Below are positions 25,777 through 33,489 of a DNA stretch of 64,000 nt, one piece after another. Made by a program: the position numbers and the translations under genes. Source of the DNA: Eutrophocola salsuginis. GTDB lineage: Bacteria > Pseudomonadota > Gammaproteobacteria > Pseudomonadales > Pseudohongiellaceae. Numbering within the stretch: the first letter of the stretch is position 1; each line of letters starts with the position of its first letter. The notes under the pieces were generated by a model that saw only the letters and a list, made by a program, of their open reading frames with translations, was not told the origin of the DNA and ran no database searches. The stretch spans positions 496,001-560,000 of the forward strand of contig JAYQTB010000004.1 of assembly GCA_038147195.1 (NCBI GenBank). Reading direction: 5' to 3'.

Positions 25777-26394
25777 TTATGTATACGACAATAATCCAAA
25801 AAGAACTAGCCAGACGAGCAGGAGGAAATGCCAGTAGACAGCACATAGTTCCACGCTCAATTTAACAGCCTTGATTTCAATACCGCTCCACACTTTGATT
25901 GTTGAGCGGGTCCACACCCATAGGCCCCCAAGGATATGCAATCCATGGAGGCCGGTGAGGACATAGAAGAAGGAATTCGCTGGGTTGCTTGAAAGGTAGA
26001 AACCTGCGTTATTGAGTTCCTCCCATGCACTAAGCTGGCCAAATATAAATGCCAGAGTAAACGCGCCAGCAGCGAGCATGCCCCACTTGACCTGCTCGCT
26101 CATACTTTTCAGGGTAGCACTCCGCGTCCATTGCATAACGATGCTGCATATCATTAGCATGCCAGTGTTAAGCCAGAGCAGCCCAGGTTCGGGCAGCGGC
26201 CGCCAGTCATCCAGCTCCATGCGGATGAAATAGGCTACGATGAAGAGCATAAACAGTACAAAAACAACGGCTAGGAACATGCGCAGGGCGATGCGTTTGG
26301 GATGCATACCCTCCGCAAGCTCTTTCCCCTTTAGGCTGGGGTCTTCGCCCTGGTAATCCCAGGGCTTGTCGAAAATGCTCTTAAGTAGGCTCAT
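25777..26394 (-). CDS. Cytochrome c oxidase subunit III-like protein (first copy)
   Basis: A 205-residue COX3-family protein starting six bases after coxA. It has 'FGQLSAWEELNNAGFYL', 'SFFYVLTGLHGLHILGGLWVW' and the C-terminal 'CAVYWHFLLLVWLVLFGLL', all subunit III hallmarks. The N-terminal ~30 residues are soluble and charged. With the 223-residue copy next to it, the operon encodes two subunit III-type proteins. Similar pairs occur in other proteobacterial aa3 operons; whether both enter one complex is not known from sequence. Confidence 0.9.
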   Translation of the reverse strand: MSLLKSIFDKPWDYQGEDPSLKGKELAEGMHPKRIALRMFLAVVFVLFMLFIVAYFIRMELDDWRPLPEPGLLWLNTGMLMICSIVMQWTRSATLKSMSEQVKWGMLAAGAFTLAFIFGQLSAWEELNNAGFYLSSNPANSFFYVLTGLHGLHILGGLWVWTRSTIKVWSGIEIKAVKLSVELCAVYWHFLLLVWLVLFGLLSYT

Positions 26395-26400
26395 TGGTGC

Positions 26401-28170
26401 TTAACCGTCGTGGCCTACATACTTGGCGTTCGGATCTTCCATTACCACTTCTTCCGGCGCCATATTCTGCGGCACGAAGTCAGCCTTCACACCAGGGACA
26501 CTGTATTCGTAAGCCCAGCGGTAGACGGTCGGCAGTTCAGGACCCCAGTTGCCATGCTTAGGTGGATTATCAGGTGTGAACCATTCAAGAGAAGTGGCCT
26601 CCCAGGGATTTGGATCGGCTTTTTTACCCTTGAACACGCTCCAGATGATGTTGAAGATAAATACCAACTGGAACAGGGCGACCCATATGGCGGCCAATGT
26701 GATGTTGGCATTAAGTGCCTGGGCGGAGTCCGGGAGAAACTCGGTGGTACCCATGGCATAGTAGCGACGCGGCAAGCCCATAATACCCAGGTAGTGCATG
26801 GGCAAGTAAATGGCATAAGTACCAAAGAAAGTCGCCCAGAAATGGATTTTGCCTAGAGTGACGTTGAACATCCGTCCTGACATTTTTGGGAACCAATGGT
26901 AAAGCGCGGCATACAGCACCAATACCGGTGATACACCCATCACCATATGGAAATGTGCGATTACGAAATAAGTATCAGAAAGTGGCAGGTCAACAGTTAC
27001 GTTGCCAAGAAAGATGCCAGTCAAACCACCATGGATAAATGTGAAGATGAAGCCACAGGCGAAAAGCATAGGCACCGTAAGGCGAATGTTGCCTTCCCAC
27101 AGGGTCAGTACCCAGTTATAAACTTTAATTGCAGTCGGGACCGCAATGATCAGTGTAGTGAAAGCGAAGAAGAAACCGAAGTAGGGGTTCATACCGGAGA
27201 CATACATGTGGTGTGCCCACACGATAAAACTAAGGCCTCCGATTGCGATGATCGCCCATACCATCATGCGGTAGCCGAAGATATTCTTGCGGGCGTGGCA
27301 GCTGAGTACGTCGGATACTAGGCCGAAAGCGGGCAGGGCGACGATATACACTTCTGGATGACCGAAGAACCAGAACAGATGCTGGAATAGAACCGGGCTG
27401 CCGCCGCTATGGTCCAAGGTTTCGCCCAGTGAAACCATAGCGGGAAGGAAGAAACTGGTGCCTATCAGATTATCAAAGGTCATCATGATGGCAGCGACAA
27501 ACAGGGCCGGGAACGCGAATAGCCCCAGAACCGTGGCAACAAAAATGCCCCATACAGACAAAGGCATGCGCATCAGTGTCATGCCGCGGGTACGCGCCTG
27601 CAGGACGGTGGTCACATAATTCAGGCCGCCCATGGTGAACGCGACAATAAATACAGCCAGAGATGCCAGCATCAGCACAATACCCATGTCGGCACCCGGT
27701 GTGCCCCCGGTGATCGACTGAGGCGGGTACAGTGTCCATCCGGCGCCGGTTGGTCCGCCTGAGACGAAGAAGCTGGCCAGCAGGATGATGACAGACAGCA
27801 AGTAGACCCACACGCTAAGCATGTTCATGAACGGAAACACCATGTCACGTGCGCCGATCTGCAGCGGAATCAGGTAATTGCCGAACCCCCCGAGGAATAG
27901 TGCGGTCAGCAGGTAAACGACCATGATCATGCCGTGCATGGTCACGAACTGGTAATAATCGGCTGGATCAATTACGGCAAAATCCTCTGGATAACCCAGC
28001 TGCAAGCGCATCAATACGGACAGCACAAGTGCAATCAGGCCGACGGCTATTGCAATGCCGCCATACTGGATAGCGATGACCTTGTGGTCTTGGCTCCAGA
28101 CGTACTTGGTGATAAAGCTGTGCGGATCGTGCATCTCATCGGTCTGATCCGCTATGGGTATATAAGCCAT
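26401..28170 (-). CDS. ctaD: Cytochrome c oxidase subunit I (aa3 type)
   Basis: The 589-residue catalytic subunit that binds haem a and the haem a3-CuB centre and reduces O2 to water while pumping protons. Visible: 'FVTMHGMIMVVYLLTALFLGGF' (haem a His), 'WFFGHPEVYIVALPAFG' (CuB His, D-channel Glu and cross-linked Tyr), 'WAHHMYVSGM' (CuB His pair) and 'DTYFVIAHFHMVMG' (haem a3 and a His). The Glu in GHPEV marks it as A-family. About 12 helices, plus a soluble C-terminal extension. No cox11/ctaG gene sits in the operon, although CuB insertion usually needs one. Confidence 0.96.
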   Translation of the reverse strand: MAYIPIADQTDEMHDPHSFITKYVWSQDHKVIAIQYGGIAIAVGLIALVLSVLMRLQLGYPEDFAVIDPADYYQFVTMHGMIMVVYLLTALFLGGFGNYLIPLQIGARDMVFPFMNMLSVWVYLLSVIILLASFFVSGGPTGAGWTLYPPQSITGGTPGADMGIVLMLASLAVFIVAFTMGGLNYVTTVLQARTRGMTLMRMPLSVWGIFVATVLGLFAFPALFVAAIMMTFDNLIGTSFFLPAMVSLGETLDHSGGSPVLFQHLFWFFGHPEVYIVALPAFGLVSDVLSCHARKNIFGYRMMVWAIIAIGGLSFIVWAHHMYVSGMNPYFGFFFAFTTLIIAVPTAIKVYNWVLTLWEGNIRLTVPMLFACGFIFTFIHGGLTGIFLGNVTVDLPLSDTYFVIAHFHMVMGVSPVLVLYAALYHWFPKMSGRMFNVTLGKIHFWATFFGTYAIYLPMHYLGIMGLPRRYYAMGTTEFLPDSAQALNANITLAAIWVALFQLVFIFNIIWSVFKGKKADPNPWEATSLEWFTPDNPPKHGNWGPELPTVYRWAYEYSVPGVKADFVPQNMAPEEVVMEDPNAKYVGHDG

Positions 28171-28265
28171 TACTATCTCCTCGTTTCAACAGACCGGGCA
28201 GGCCGGCCTGTTACTTTATGTCTAATTCTGATAATGCAGAGTAAGCATTATTGGACTAATTTTTT

Positions 28266-29624
28266 TTATTGCAGTGTATTTATGTAAGCGACCACGTCAT
28301 CTATCGCCTGTTCATCGGCAAGGGCGGAAACCATGTGTGTCATCTGGTAACCAAGTTGGTCTTCTCTATGAGTCCCACGCACGCCATTTTTGAAGTACTC
28401 CAGCTGGCGTTTGAGGTACCAGTCAGTCATGCCAGCAAGTCGCGGGGCATGGGTCGACCATACGCCCTGACCTTGCTCGCCGTGACATACTGAGCACTTG
28501 CCCTGATAAAGGTCCATGCCGTTGATAAGGTCACCGGTAATGGTTTCTGGTGCCGCAGTGTCCGGTAGGGTATCGATGTAAGCGATCACGTTGTTGAGAA
28601 TTTGCTCATTTGCCAGAGTAGCGGCCATTGGGGCCATCTGTGCGCCATATGTGTCACCGGGGTTTGTGCCACGCACGCCGTTCTTGTAATAGGCGATTTG
28701 CTGGCGGATGTACCAGCCTTGCAGGCCAGCCAGTCTTGGGGCATTAAGGGCGACATTACCTTCACCGTTGGCACCATGACAGGCGGAACAGACGGCGTAG
28801 TTAGCTTGGCCCGCCTGAGCATTACCTATGGCTGCACTCTGAGTCTGGGCAAAGGTTTGCTGTGTGGCTAGCCACGCGTCATAGTCGGACTGTTCTTCTA
28901 CCACGACAGACCCGCGCATAACGAAATGGCCAAGCCCACAATGTTCTTCACAAAGGATGTCGTAACGGCCAGCCTTGGTCGGTTCCAGCCACAGGTAGGT
29001 TACGGTGCCTGGTACCAAGTCCATCTTCACGCGGAACTGTGCGACAGTGTAATCATGCAGCACGTCCTTGGAACGCAGCAATAAATGCACTGGCTGGTTT
29101 AATGGCAGGTGCATTTCTTTAGTTTCGACGATCAAATCGTCCTGGCCGTATGGATCTTCGGGGTTCACGCCGAGTGGGTTTTCGGGGCTAACGTACTCTG
29201 CGCCCGCGGTCCCAAGGATGCCGTCGTCGCCCGGGTACCTGAAACTCCATTGCCACTGTTGACCAACCACTTCCACCTCGATGGCGTCTTCCGGCACGGT
29301 CACGAAGTTGGCCCAAACGAACAGTCCAGGTGTCAGCATGGCGGCGACACCTATGGCGGTGAATCCTGTTAACCAGATTTCCAGTTTCTTATTTTCCGGT
29401 TCATAGCTGGCCTTGCGCTTTTTATTGTAGCGGTATTTGTATACGGAATAGGCCAAGAAGCCATTAACAGCAACGAATACGAACCCAGTTACCCAGAATG
29501 TGATCAGGATGGTATCGTCAATCGAAGTCCAATTCGACGCAATGTCTGTTAGCCACCATGGGCTCCAGAAATGGAATACGATTGAAATGATAATCAGAAA
29601 AACGATCGCGACGACGAATGCCAT
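28266..29624 (-). CDS. ctaC: Cytochrome c oxidase subunit II with two fused cytochrome c domains
   Basis: A 452-residue subunit II. Two N-terminal helices are followed by the cupredoxin domain with the CuA site: His in 'RSKDVLHDYTV', then 'CEEHCGLGHFVM' (two Cys, Glu carbonyl, His and Met at the correct spacing). The C-terminal ~190 residues hold two class I cytochrome c domains, C279-SA-C282-H and C377-SV-C380-H, which resemble each other ('APRLAGLQGWYIRQQ' and 'APRLAGMTDWYLKRQ'), pointing to internal duplication. This makes a caa3-like oxidase with a built-in two-haem electron wire. It is the first gene of the operon. Confidence 0.95.
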   Translation of the reverse strand: MAFVVAIVFLIIISIVFHFWSPWWLTDIASNWTSIDDTILITFWVTGFVFVAVNGFLAYSVYKYRYNKKRKASYEPENKKLEIWLTGFTAIGVAAMLTPGLFVWANFVTVPEDAIEVEVVGQQWQWSFRYPGDDGILGTAGAEYVSPENPLGVNPEDPYGQDDLIVETKEMHLPLNQPVHLLLRSKDVLHDYTVAQFRVKMDLVPGTVTYLWLEPTKAGRYDILCEEHCGLGHFVMRGSVVVEEQSDYDAWLATQQTFAQTQSAAIGNAQAGQANYAVCSACHGANGEGNVALNAPRLAGLQGWYIRQQIAYYKNGVRGTNPGDTYGAQMAPMAATLANEQILNNVIAYIDTLPDTAAPETITGDLINGMDLYQGKCSVCHGEQGQGVWSTHAPRLAGMTDWYLKRQLEYFKNGVRGTHREDQLGYQMTHMVSALADEQAIDDVVAYINTLQ

Positions 29625-30044
29625 AGATTTCCAGTCCTATTAAGTTACAACCCGCCTAACTTGCTTATGGTGCCGAGACGGTGTTATTAGATTTTACAAA
29701 AGCGTTGATAACACTGGCGCTTGTACCAGCCAGTGCAATGGAATTCTGGTTTTTCTGGGGGGGCAGAGGCCTTACCGTGTGACGGATGAGAGAGTGGTAA
29801 AAGAGTTCGACGTTCTTGCGGTTTATGGGCATCTCAAGCTACAACACTTACCAGCCAATACATACTGCCTTTAGCGCCCTGATAATTCACAAGCGCTTGT
29901 TTTATATAACAAAAATATAAAAAATTAGGTTTGTTCCCAGATCAGGAATCGGTAACTTTGCTACCGGACTATAACCGGGGCGAGATGGTAAAGCATAGCC
30001 CTCTGAAGGGCAAGGTATTTCGGGCTTTTCGGCGCCATTTTTCG
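29625..30044. other. Region upstream of the cox operon
   Basis: 420 bases with no convincing gene; a 110-codon plus-strand frame overlaps the real minus-strand gene at 30045. It must carry the cox promoter on the minus strand. An AT-rich block (about 29900-29930) and a 12-base palindrome (listed separately) are the notable contents. Confidence 0.5.
29889..29900. promoter_or_regulatory. Perfect 12-base palindrome ACAAGCGCTTGT, possible operator
   Basis: The inverted repeat lies about 265 bases upstream of coxB beside an AT-rich block. Its half GCGCTTGT recurs at 29717-29724, closer to the gene. Such symmetry is typical of sites for dimeric regulators, but no regulator gene is adjacent and no family can be named. 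Confidence 0.3.
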
Positions 30045-30353
30045 TTACTTTTCAGACTCTTTTCCTGCACCTGTTTGACCTGGATCAATTTCGTTGTGCG
30101 GGGGTGTATTTACCGAAATCCCGGTATCATTATGCCCGTCGACAACGGCAAGCTTTTTCTTGCCCGCTGCCAGGGTGAATTTGGCCAGCACCAGCATGAA
30201 AATCAAAATCACCAGCGTACCGAAGGCGTTCTCCACTGCAGTAACAGTGTCACGAATCGTTAGGGAGTACATGTAATCGATGAATGTGACAGCGCTGAGC
30301 AGGTAAAGCAGAATGGCGAAACCGGTTTGCAGGTAGCCGATGAGTCTGGTCAT
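30045..30353 (-). CDS. Small two-helix membrane protein, unknown
   Basis: About 102 residues from ATG at 30353; the frame is open further upstream, but those residues look non-coding. Two hydrophobic helices ('LQTGFAILLYLLSAVTFIDYM' and 'NAFGTLVILIFMLVLAKFTL') are followed by a soluble tail of about 35 residues. No family is recognised. It lies upstream of the cox operon on the same strand, 420 bases away, so a link to the oxidase is weak. The ribosome site is poor, which lowers confidence. Confidence 0.5.
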   Translation of the reverse strand: MTRLIGYLQTGFAILLYLLSAVTFIDYMYSLTIRDTVTAVENAFGTLVILIFMLVLAKFTLAAGKKKLAVVDGHNDTGISVNTPPHNEIDPGQTGAGKESEK

Positions 30354-30535
30354 GGTCAGGAATATGGTCGTCTGGCAAGTTTTAGGGGACCAATTGTAGC
30401 AAGAAAGCAGGGGCAAGGGGCATGATAAAACACCACTTTGGGTCGGGTGCCGGATTTTTTCCAGCGCTGCCCAGCCTGAAAACTTGGTGTCCCATCTACC
30501 ATGAGCAACATCAGAGGAAACAGGAGTGCCATATC

Positions 30536-30997
30536 ATGCAGGTGCATATCATTAATTTTCCGGCTACCCGGGTTGCCGCGCTGGAGCACCATGGGCCCGA
30601 GCACAGGACCTACGACACCACGATGAAGTTCATCGAGTGGCGGCAGGCTAATAGGATAGGCCCTGACCAGGGCAGTACCTTCGGCATCCACTACACCCAC
30701 CCGGTCAACACCTTCCCCGAGAACTACCGGATAGACATCTGCGTTTCCGTGGAGGATGACATTCCTGAAAACCCGCAGGGCGTGGTAAACAAGGTCATTC
30801 CTGCCTGCCGTTGTGCCGTGGCCCGGCACAGGGGTTCGCGTGAACATGTCACGGCGGCGGAATACCTTGTCTTTGACTGGCTGCCACAGAGTGGCGAGGA
30901 ACTGGGGGATTTCCCCATCTTTTTCCATTACGTGAACGTTGGGCCCGATATCCGGGAAAATGACATGATCACAGATGTCTACCTGCCGCTGAAATAG
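30536..30997 (+). CDS. GyrI-like/SbmC-type small-molecule-binding protein
   Basis: 153 residues. The frame is open from 30422, but ATG at 30536 has AGGAG 9 bases upstream and begins right at the domain ('MQVHIINFPATRVAALEHHG'). The protein consists only of the GyrI-like fold found in SbmC and in the effector domains of some AraC regulators: 'HTYD'-like 'HRTYDTTMKFIEWRQAN', 'GIHYTHPVNTFPENYRIDICVSV' and a conserved Glu near 'VTAAEYLVFDWLP'. Stand-alone members bind drugs or hydrophobic molecules or protect gyrase. No DNA-binding domain is present. Confidence 0.8.
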   Translation: MQVHIINFPATRVAALEHHGPEHRTYDTTMKFIEWRQANRIGPDQGSTFGIHYTHPVNTFPENYRIDICVSVEDDIPENPQGVVNKVIPACRCAVARHRGSREHVTAAEYLVFDWLPQSGEELGDFPIFFHYVNVGPDIRENDMITDVYLPLK

Positions 30998-31008
30998 AAA
31001 CCGATATA

Positions 31009-31048
31009 GGGAACAAGAGAACAAGGGAGCAAGGGAAAAAGGGGGTAA
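31009..31048 (+). repeat. Degenerate 8-base purine tandem repeat
   Basis: Five tandem units of 8 bases, close to GGGAACAA (31009, 31017, 31025, 31033, 31041). The strand is all purine apart from single C or T positions. An 11-base part, GGAGCAAGGGA, recurs at 56767-56777. Confidence 0.7.
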
Positions 31049-31119
31049 AACTACAAGCCACATTTTGATGTGTGTACAATGAGCTTCCGTTTTTTCTGTT
31101 TCCCTCTTTCCTTTTTTCA

Positions 31120-31701
31120 ATGAATGCATGCCGATTGCTGTTGATCTTGATTCTGCTTGGGTTCCAATCGGAGTCACTGGGTCACGGCAGCGTCACCCCC
31201 GAGGGTGACCTATGCATTATTAAGATCGGTTTTTACAGCGCCCACTTTAAGATTTACCAGCCGCGGTCCCGTGAGCACCAGGATTACTGCGAAGACCTTC
31301 CGGACACTGGTGAAACAGTATTCGTCATGGAGTATACCTACGGTGATCTCGGCCAGGTGCCGGTGGATTTTCGCATCATCCGGGACATCACCGGTCTCGG
31401 CCGGTTCGCCAGGCTCCAGGATCTGGAAACACTGAGCGAGACGGACATTGACGGGGCGACCATCTTTTACCGACCGCCGGTCAGGCAGCCCGACATTTAC
31501 ACTATCAGCCATGAGTTCCCAGAGTCAGGTAACTACCTGGGTATTGTTACGGCGCGGCACCCGGAAACCAACCAGCTCTATACCGCGGTGTTTCCTTTTG
31601 AGGTCGGCTATATCGGTTACGGTTACCTGCCATTGTTCATTCTCCTGCTGGTGCTGGTCCAGGGGTGGTACTGGTGGGTGAACCGGCGCAAGAAAAGTTA
31701 A
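31120..31701 (+). CDS. Exported membrane-anchored protein, unknown
   Basis: 193 residues from ATG at 31120, chosen because a signal sequence starts there ('NACRLLLILILLGFQSESLG'). The mature part begins 'HGSVTPEGDLCIIKIGFYSAHFKIYQP' and contains two Cys that could form a disulfide. The C-terminus has one helix ('YLPLFILLLVLVQGWYWWV') and a basic end, so the domain faces the periplasm. The next gene encodes a small exported protein and the one after a dihaem peroxidase, with 20-base and overlapping spacing, so all three form an operon. Confidence 0.7.
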   Translation: MNACRLLLILILLGFQSESLGHGSVTPEGDLCIIKIGFYSAHFKIYQPRSREHQDYCEDLPDTGETVFVMEYTYGDLGQVPVDFRIIRDITGLGRFARLQDLETLSETDIDGATIFYRPPVRQPDIYTISHEFPESGNYLGIVTARHPETNQLYTAVFPFEVGYIGYGYLPLFILLLVLVQGWYWWVNRRKKS

Positions 31702-31721
31702 AAATTAGAAAGGTATTGAAC

Positions 31722-32114
31722 ATGTGGAAACGAATTATGCTTCTGGCGCTGTCATTGCAGGTCTTCTCGCCTCATACGCAGGCAGCCGAAAACCAATTCA
31801 TCTCGGAAAGGGGTCTGTACAGGGTCAGCTATGAAAGCCAGCTCGAGCCGATTGCCATCAACAGAATGCACAGCTGGATGTTGACGGTTACCGATAGCAG
31901 TGGCATGCCTGTCACCGGTGAGGTAATCGTCATCAAGGGTGGCATGCCGCAACACAATCACGGCCTGGCCACCCAGCCTACAGTCGAGTCTTCCGGTGAG
32001 GGCACTTACCTGCTGCAGGGATTGCGCTTCCACATGATGGGCTACTGGGAAATAGAGTTGACCATCGACAATGGCAGAGCCAAAGACACTGTGATGATTC
32101 CGCTGACGTTATGA
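31722..32114 (+). CDS. Small exported protein, YtkA/FixH-like beta domain
   Basis: 130 residues from ATG at 31722 with AGG upstream, with a Sec signal ('RIMLLALSLQVFSPHTQA-AE'). The mature protein has an immunoglobulin-like strand pattern: 'YRVSYESQLEPIAINRMHSWMLTV', 'GEVIVIKGGMPQHNHGLATQP' and 'LQGLRFHMMGYWEIELTI'. The 'GGMPQHNHGL ... P' and 'F.M.GYW.IEL' motifs occur in YtkA-like and FixH-like proteins, some of which bind copper. The Met and His residues make copper handling plausible, but this is inferred. It overlaps the peroxidase gene by four bases. Confidence 0.72.
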   Translation: MWKRIMLLALSLQVFSPHTQAAENQFISERGLYRVSYESQLEPIAINRMHSWMLTVTDSSGMPVTGEVIVIKGGMPQHNHGLATQPTVESSGEGTYLLQGLRFHMMGYWEIELTIDNGRAKDTVMIPLTL

Positions 32115-33418
32115 CGGCAAAGGTTACTCGCCAGCACCAGTGCGGGTTTTTCCGCTTGTTAACCATCACTGGCCTGGCTCTGCTTGCCGGCCTGGTCAGC
32201 TGGGTGCTTCTCGTATTTTGGCCACCGTCACCCTGGACTGATGCCGAAAAAGTCTTAATCCGTTCGCTATGGCTGGACAGCCTGCCGCCTGTGCCTGCGG
32301 ATCCAACCAATTTCGTCTCTGATAATCCCCGTGCGGCGGTCATGGGGCATGCCCTGTTTTTTGACACCCGCCTTAGTGCCAACAACCAAATCTCCTGTGC
32401 CTTCTGCCACCGGCCTGAAATGCGCTTCACCGACGGCATGGACAAGGCGAGGGCACTGGGCCAGTCGCGCCGCAATACGCCCAGCATCGTCGGACTGGCT
32501 TACAGTCCCTGGCTGTACTGGGACGGCCGTCGTGACAGCCTCTGGTCCCAGGCGTTGTCTCCGCTGGAGGACCCGCAGGAGCAAGGCAGTAATCGCATGC
32601 GCATCGCCCGCCTGGTCACTACGGATGATGCATATGCAACAACCTATGCCAACCTGTTCGGAGAACTGCCGGATTTTTCCGACACGGCGCGTTTTCCAGC
32701 TGACGCTGGACCTAACCTAAAGCAAGAATGGAATACCTCATGGCAGGGCATGACGGAATCTGATCGTGACCTGGTGAATCGCACATTTGCCAACGCGGGA
32801 AAAACCATTGCCGCCTATGAAGCGCTAATGCAACCAGGACAGACAAGGTTCGACGCCTATGCCTCCGCCGTGCTCGGGGAAAGCGATGTCGATCCGGATT
32901 CAATGTTCACCAACGACGAGGAAAAAGGCCTACGTCTTTTTATCGGTAAGGCACGGTGTACCGAATGCCACAACGGCCCGCTGTTCACCAATTATGAGTT
33001 CCACAACAGCGGAATCCTGTCCTATCCCGGCGACCTGCCCGATCGCGGCAGGATCGACGGCGTGCGCCAGGTGCGCAGCAATCCCTTCAATTGCCTTGGC
33101 TCGTACAGCGATGCCGATGCGGAACAGTGCCTGGAGCTTACTCATGCCCGCGACGGCGCAGAACTGATCGGCGCGCTAAAGACGCCCTCATTGCGCAATC
33201 TCAAAGGCACCGCGCCCTACATGCACAAGGGACAGATCAAAACGCTCGCGGACACTATCGAACACTACAACGATGCGCCCTTCGCCATGATTGGCCATAA
33301 TGAGGCCGAGAATCCCCTGCGCCTGCTGCCATTCGAGCGGCGCCAGCTGGAAGCCTTCCTGGAAACTCTGGCCGCTCCCATTGCCGTCGACGAACGCTGG
33401 CTGCAGCCGCCGCGTTAA
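32111..33418 (+). CDS. Dihaem cytochrome c peroxidase / MauG family protein
   Basis: 435 residues with an N-terminal helix (about 15-37) acting as anchor or signal. It is a two-haem periplasmic protein of the CCP/MauG family, which reduces H2O2 or oxidises protein residues. Haem 1 is C96-AF-C99-H ('ISCAFCHRPEMRFTDG') and haem 2 is C283-TE-C286-H. Also seen are 'RNTPSIVGLAYSPWLYWDGR' and 'TPSLRNLKGTAPYMHKGQIKTL', with the Met/His-bearing family end. Its start overlaps the YtkA-like gene. That linkage suggests the two small upstream proteins assist or use it. A bidirectional terminator follows. Confidence 0.9.
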   Translation: MTAKVTRQHQCGFFRLLTITGLALLAGLVSWVLLVFWPPSPWTDAEKVLIRSLWLDSLPPVPADPTNFVSDNPRAAVMGHALFFDTRLSANNQISCAFCHRPEMRFTDGMDKARALGQSRRNTPSIVGLAYSPWLYWDGRRDSLWSQALSPLEDPQEQGSNRMRIARLVTTDDAYATTYANLFGELPDFSDTARFPADAGPNLKQEWNTSWQGMTESDRDLVNRTFANAGKTIAAYEALMQPGQTRFDAYASAVLGESDVDPDSMFTNDEEKGLRLFIGKARCTECHNGPLFTNYEFHNSGILSYPGDLPDRGRIDGVRQVRSNPFNCLGSYSDADAEQCLELTHARDGAELIGALKTPSLRNLKGTAPYMHKGQIKTLADTIEHYNDAPFAMIGHNEAENPLRLLPFERRQLEAFLETLAAPIAVDERWLQPPR

Positions 33419-33448
33419 AGCTGTAATAAATATTCTTGTTACAAGAAC

Positions 33449-33475
33449 AAAAAACCCGCCTCTCGGCGGGTTTTT
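33449..33475. terminator. Bidirectional terminator between convergent genes
   Basis: CCCGCC (33455-33460) pairs with GGCGGG (33465-33470), flanked by an A run and a T run. It serves the peroxidase operon and the convergent lipoprotein gene. Confidence 0.88.
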
Positions 33476-33489
33476 GATATTGGCAGTTT

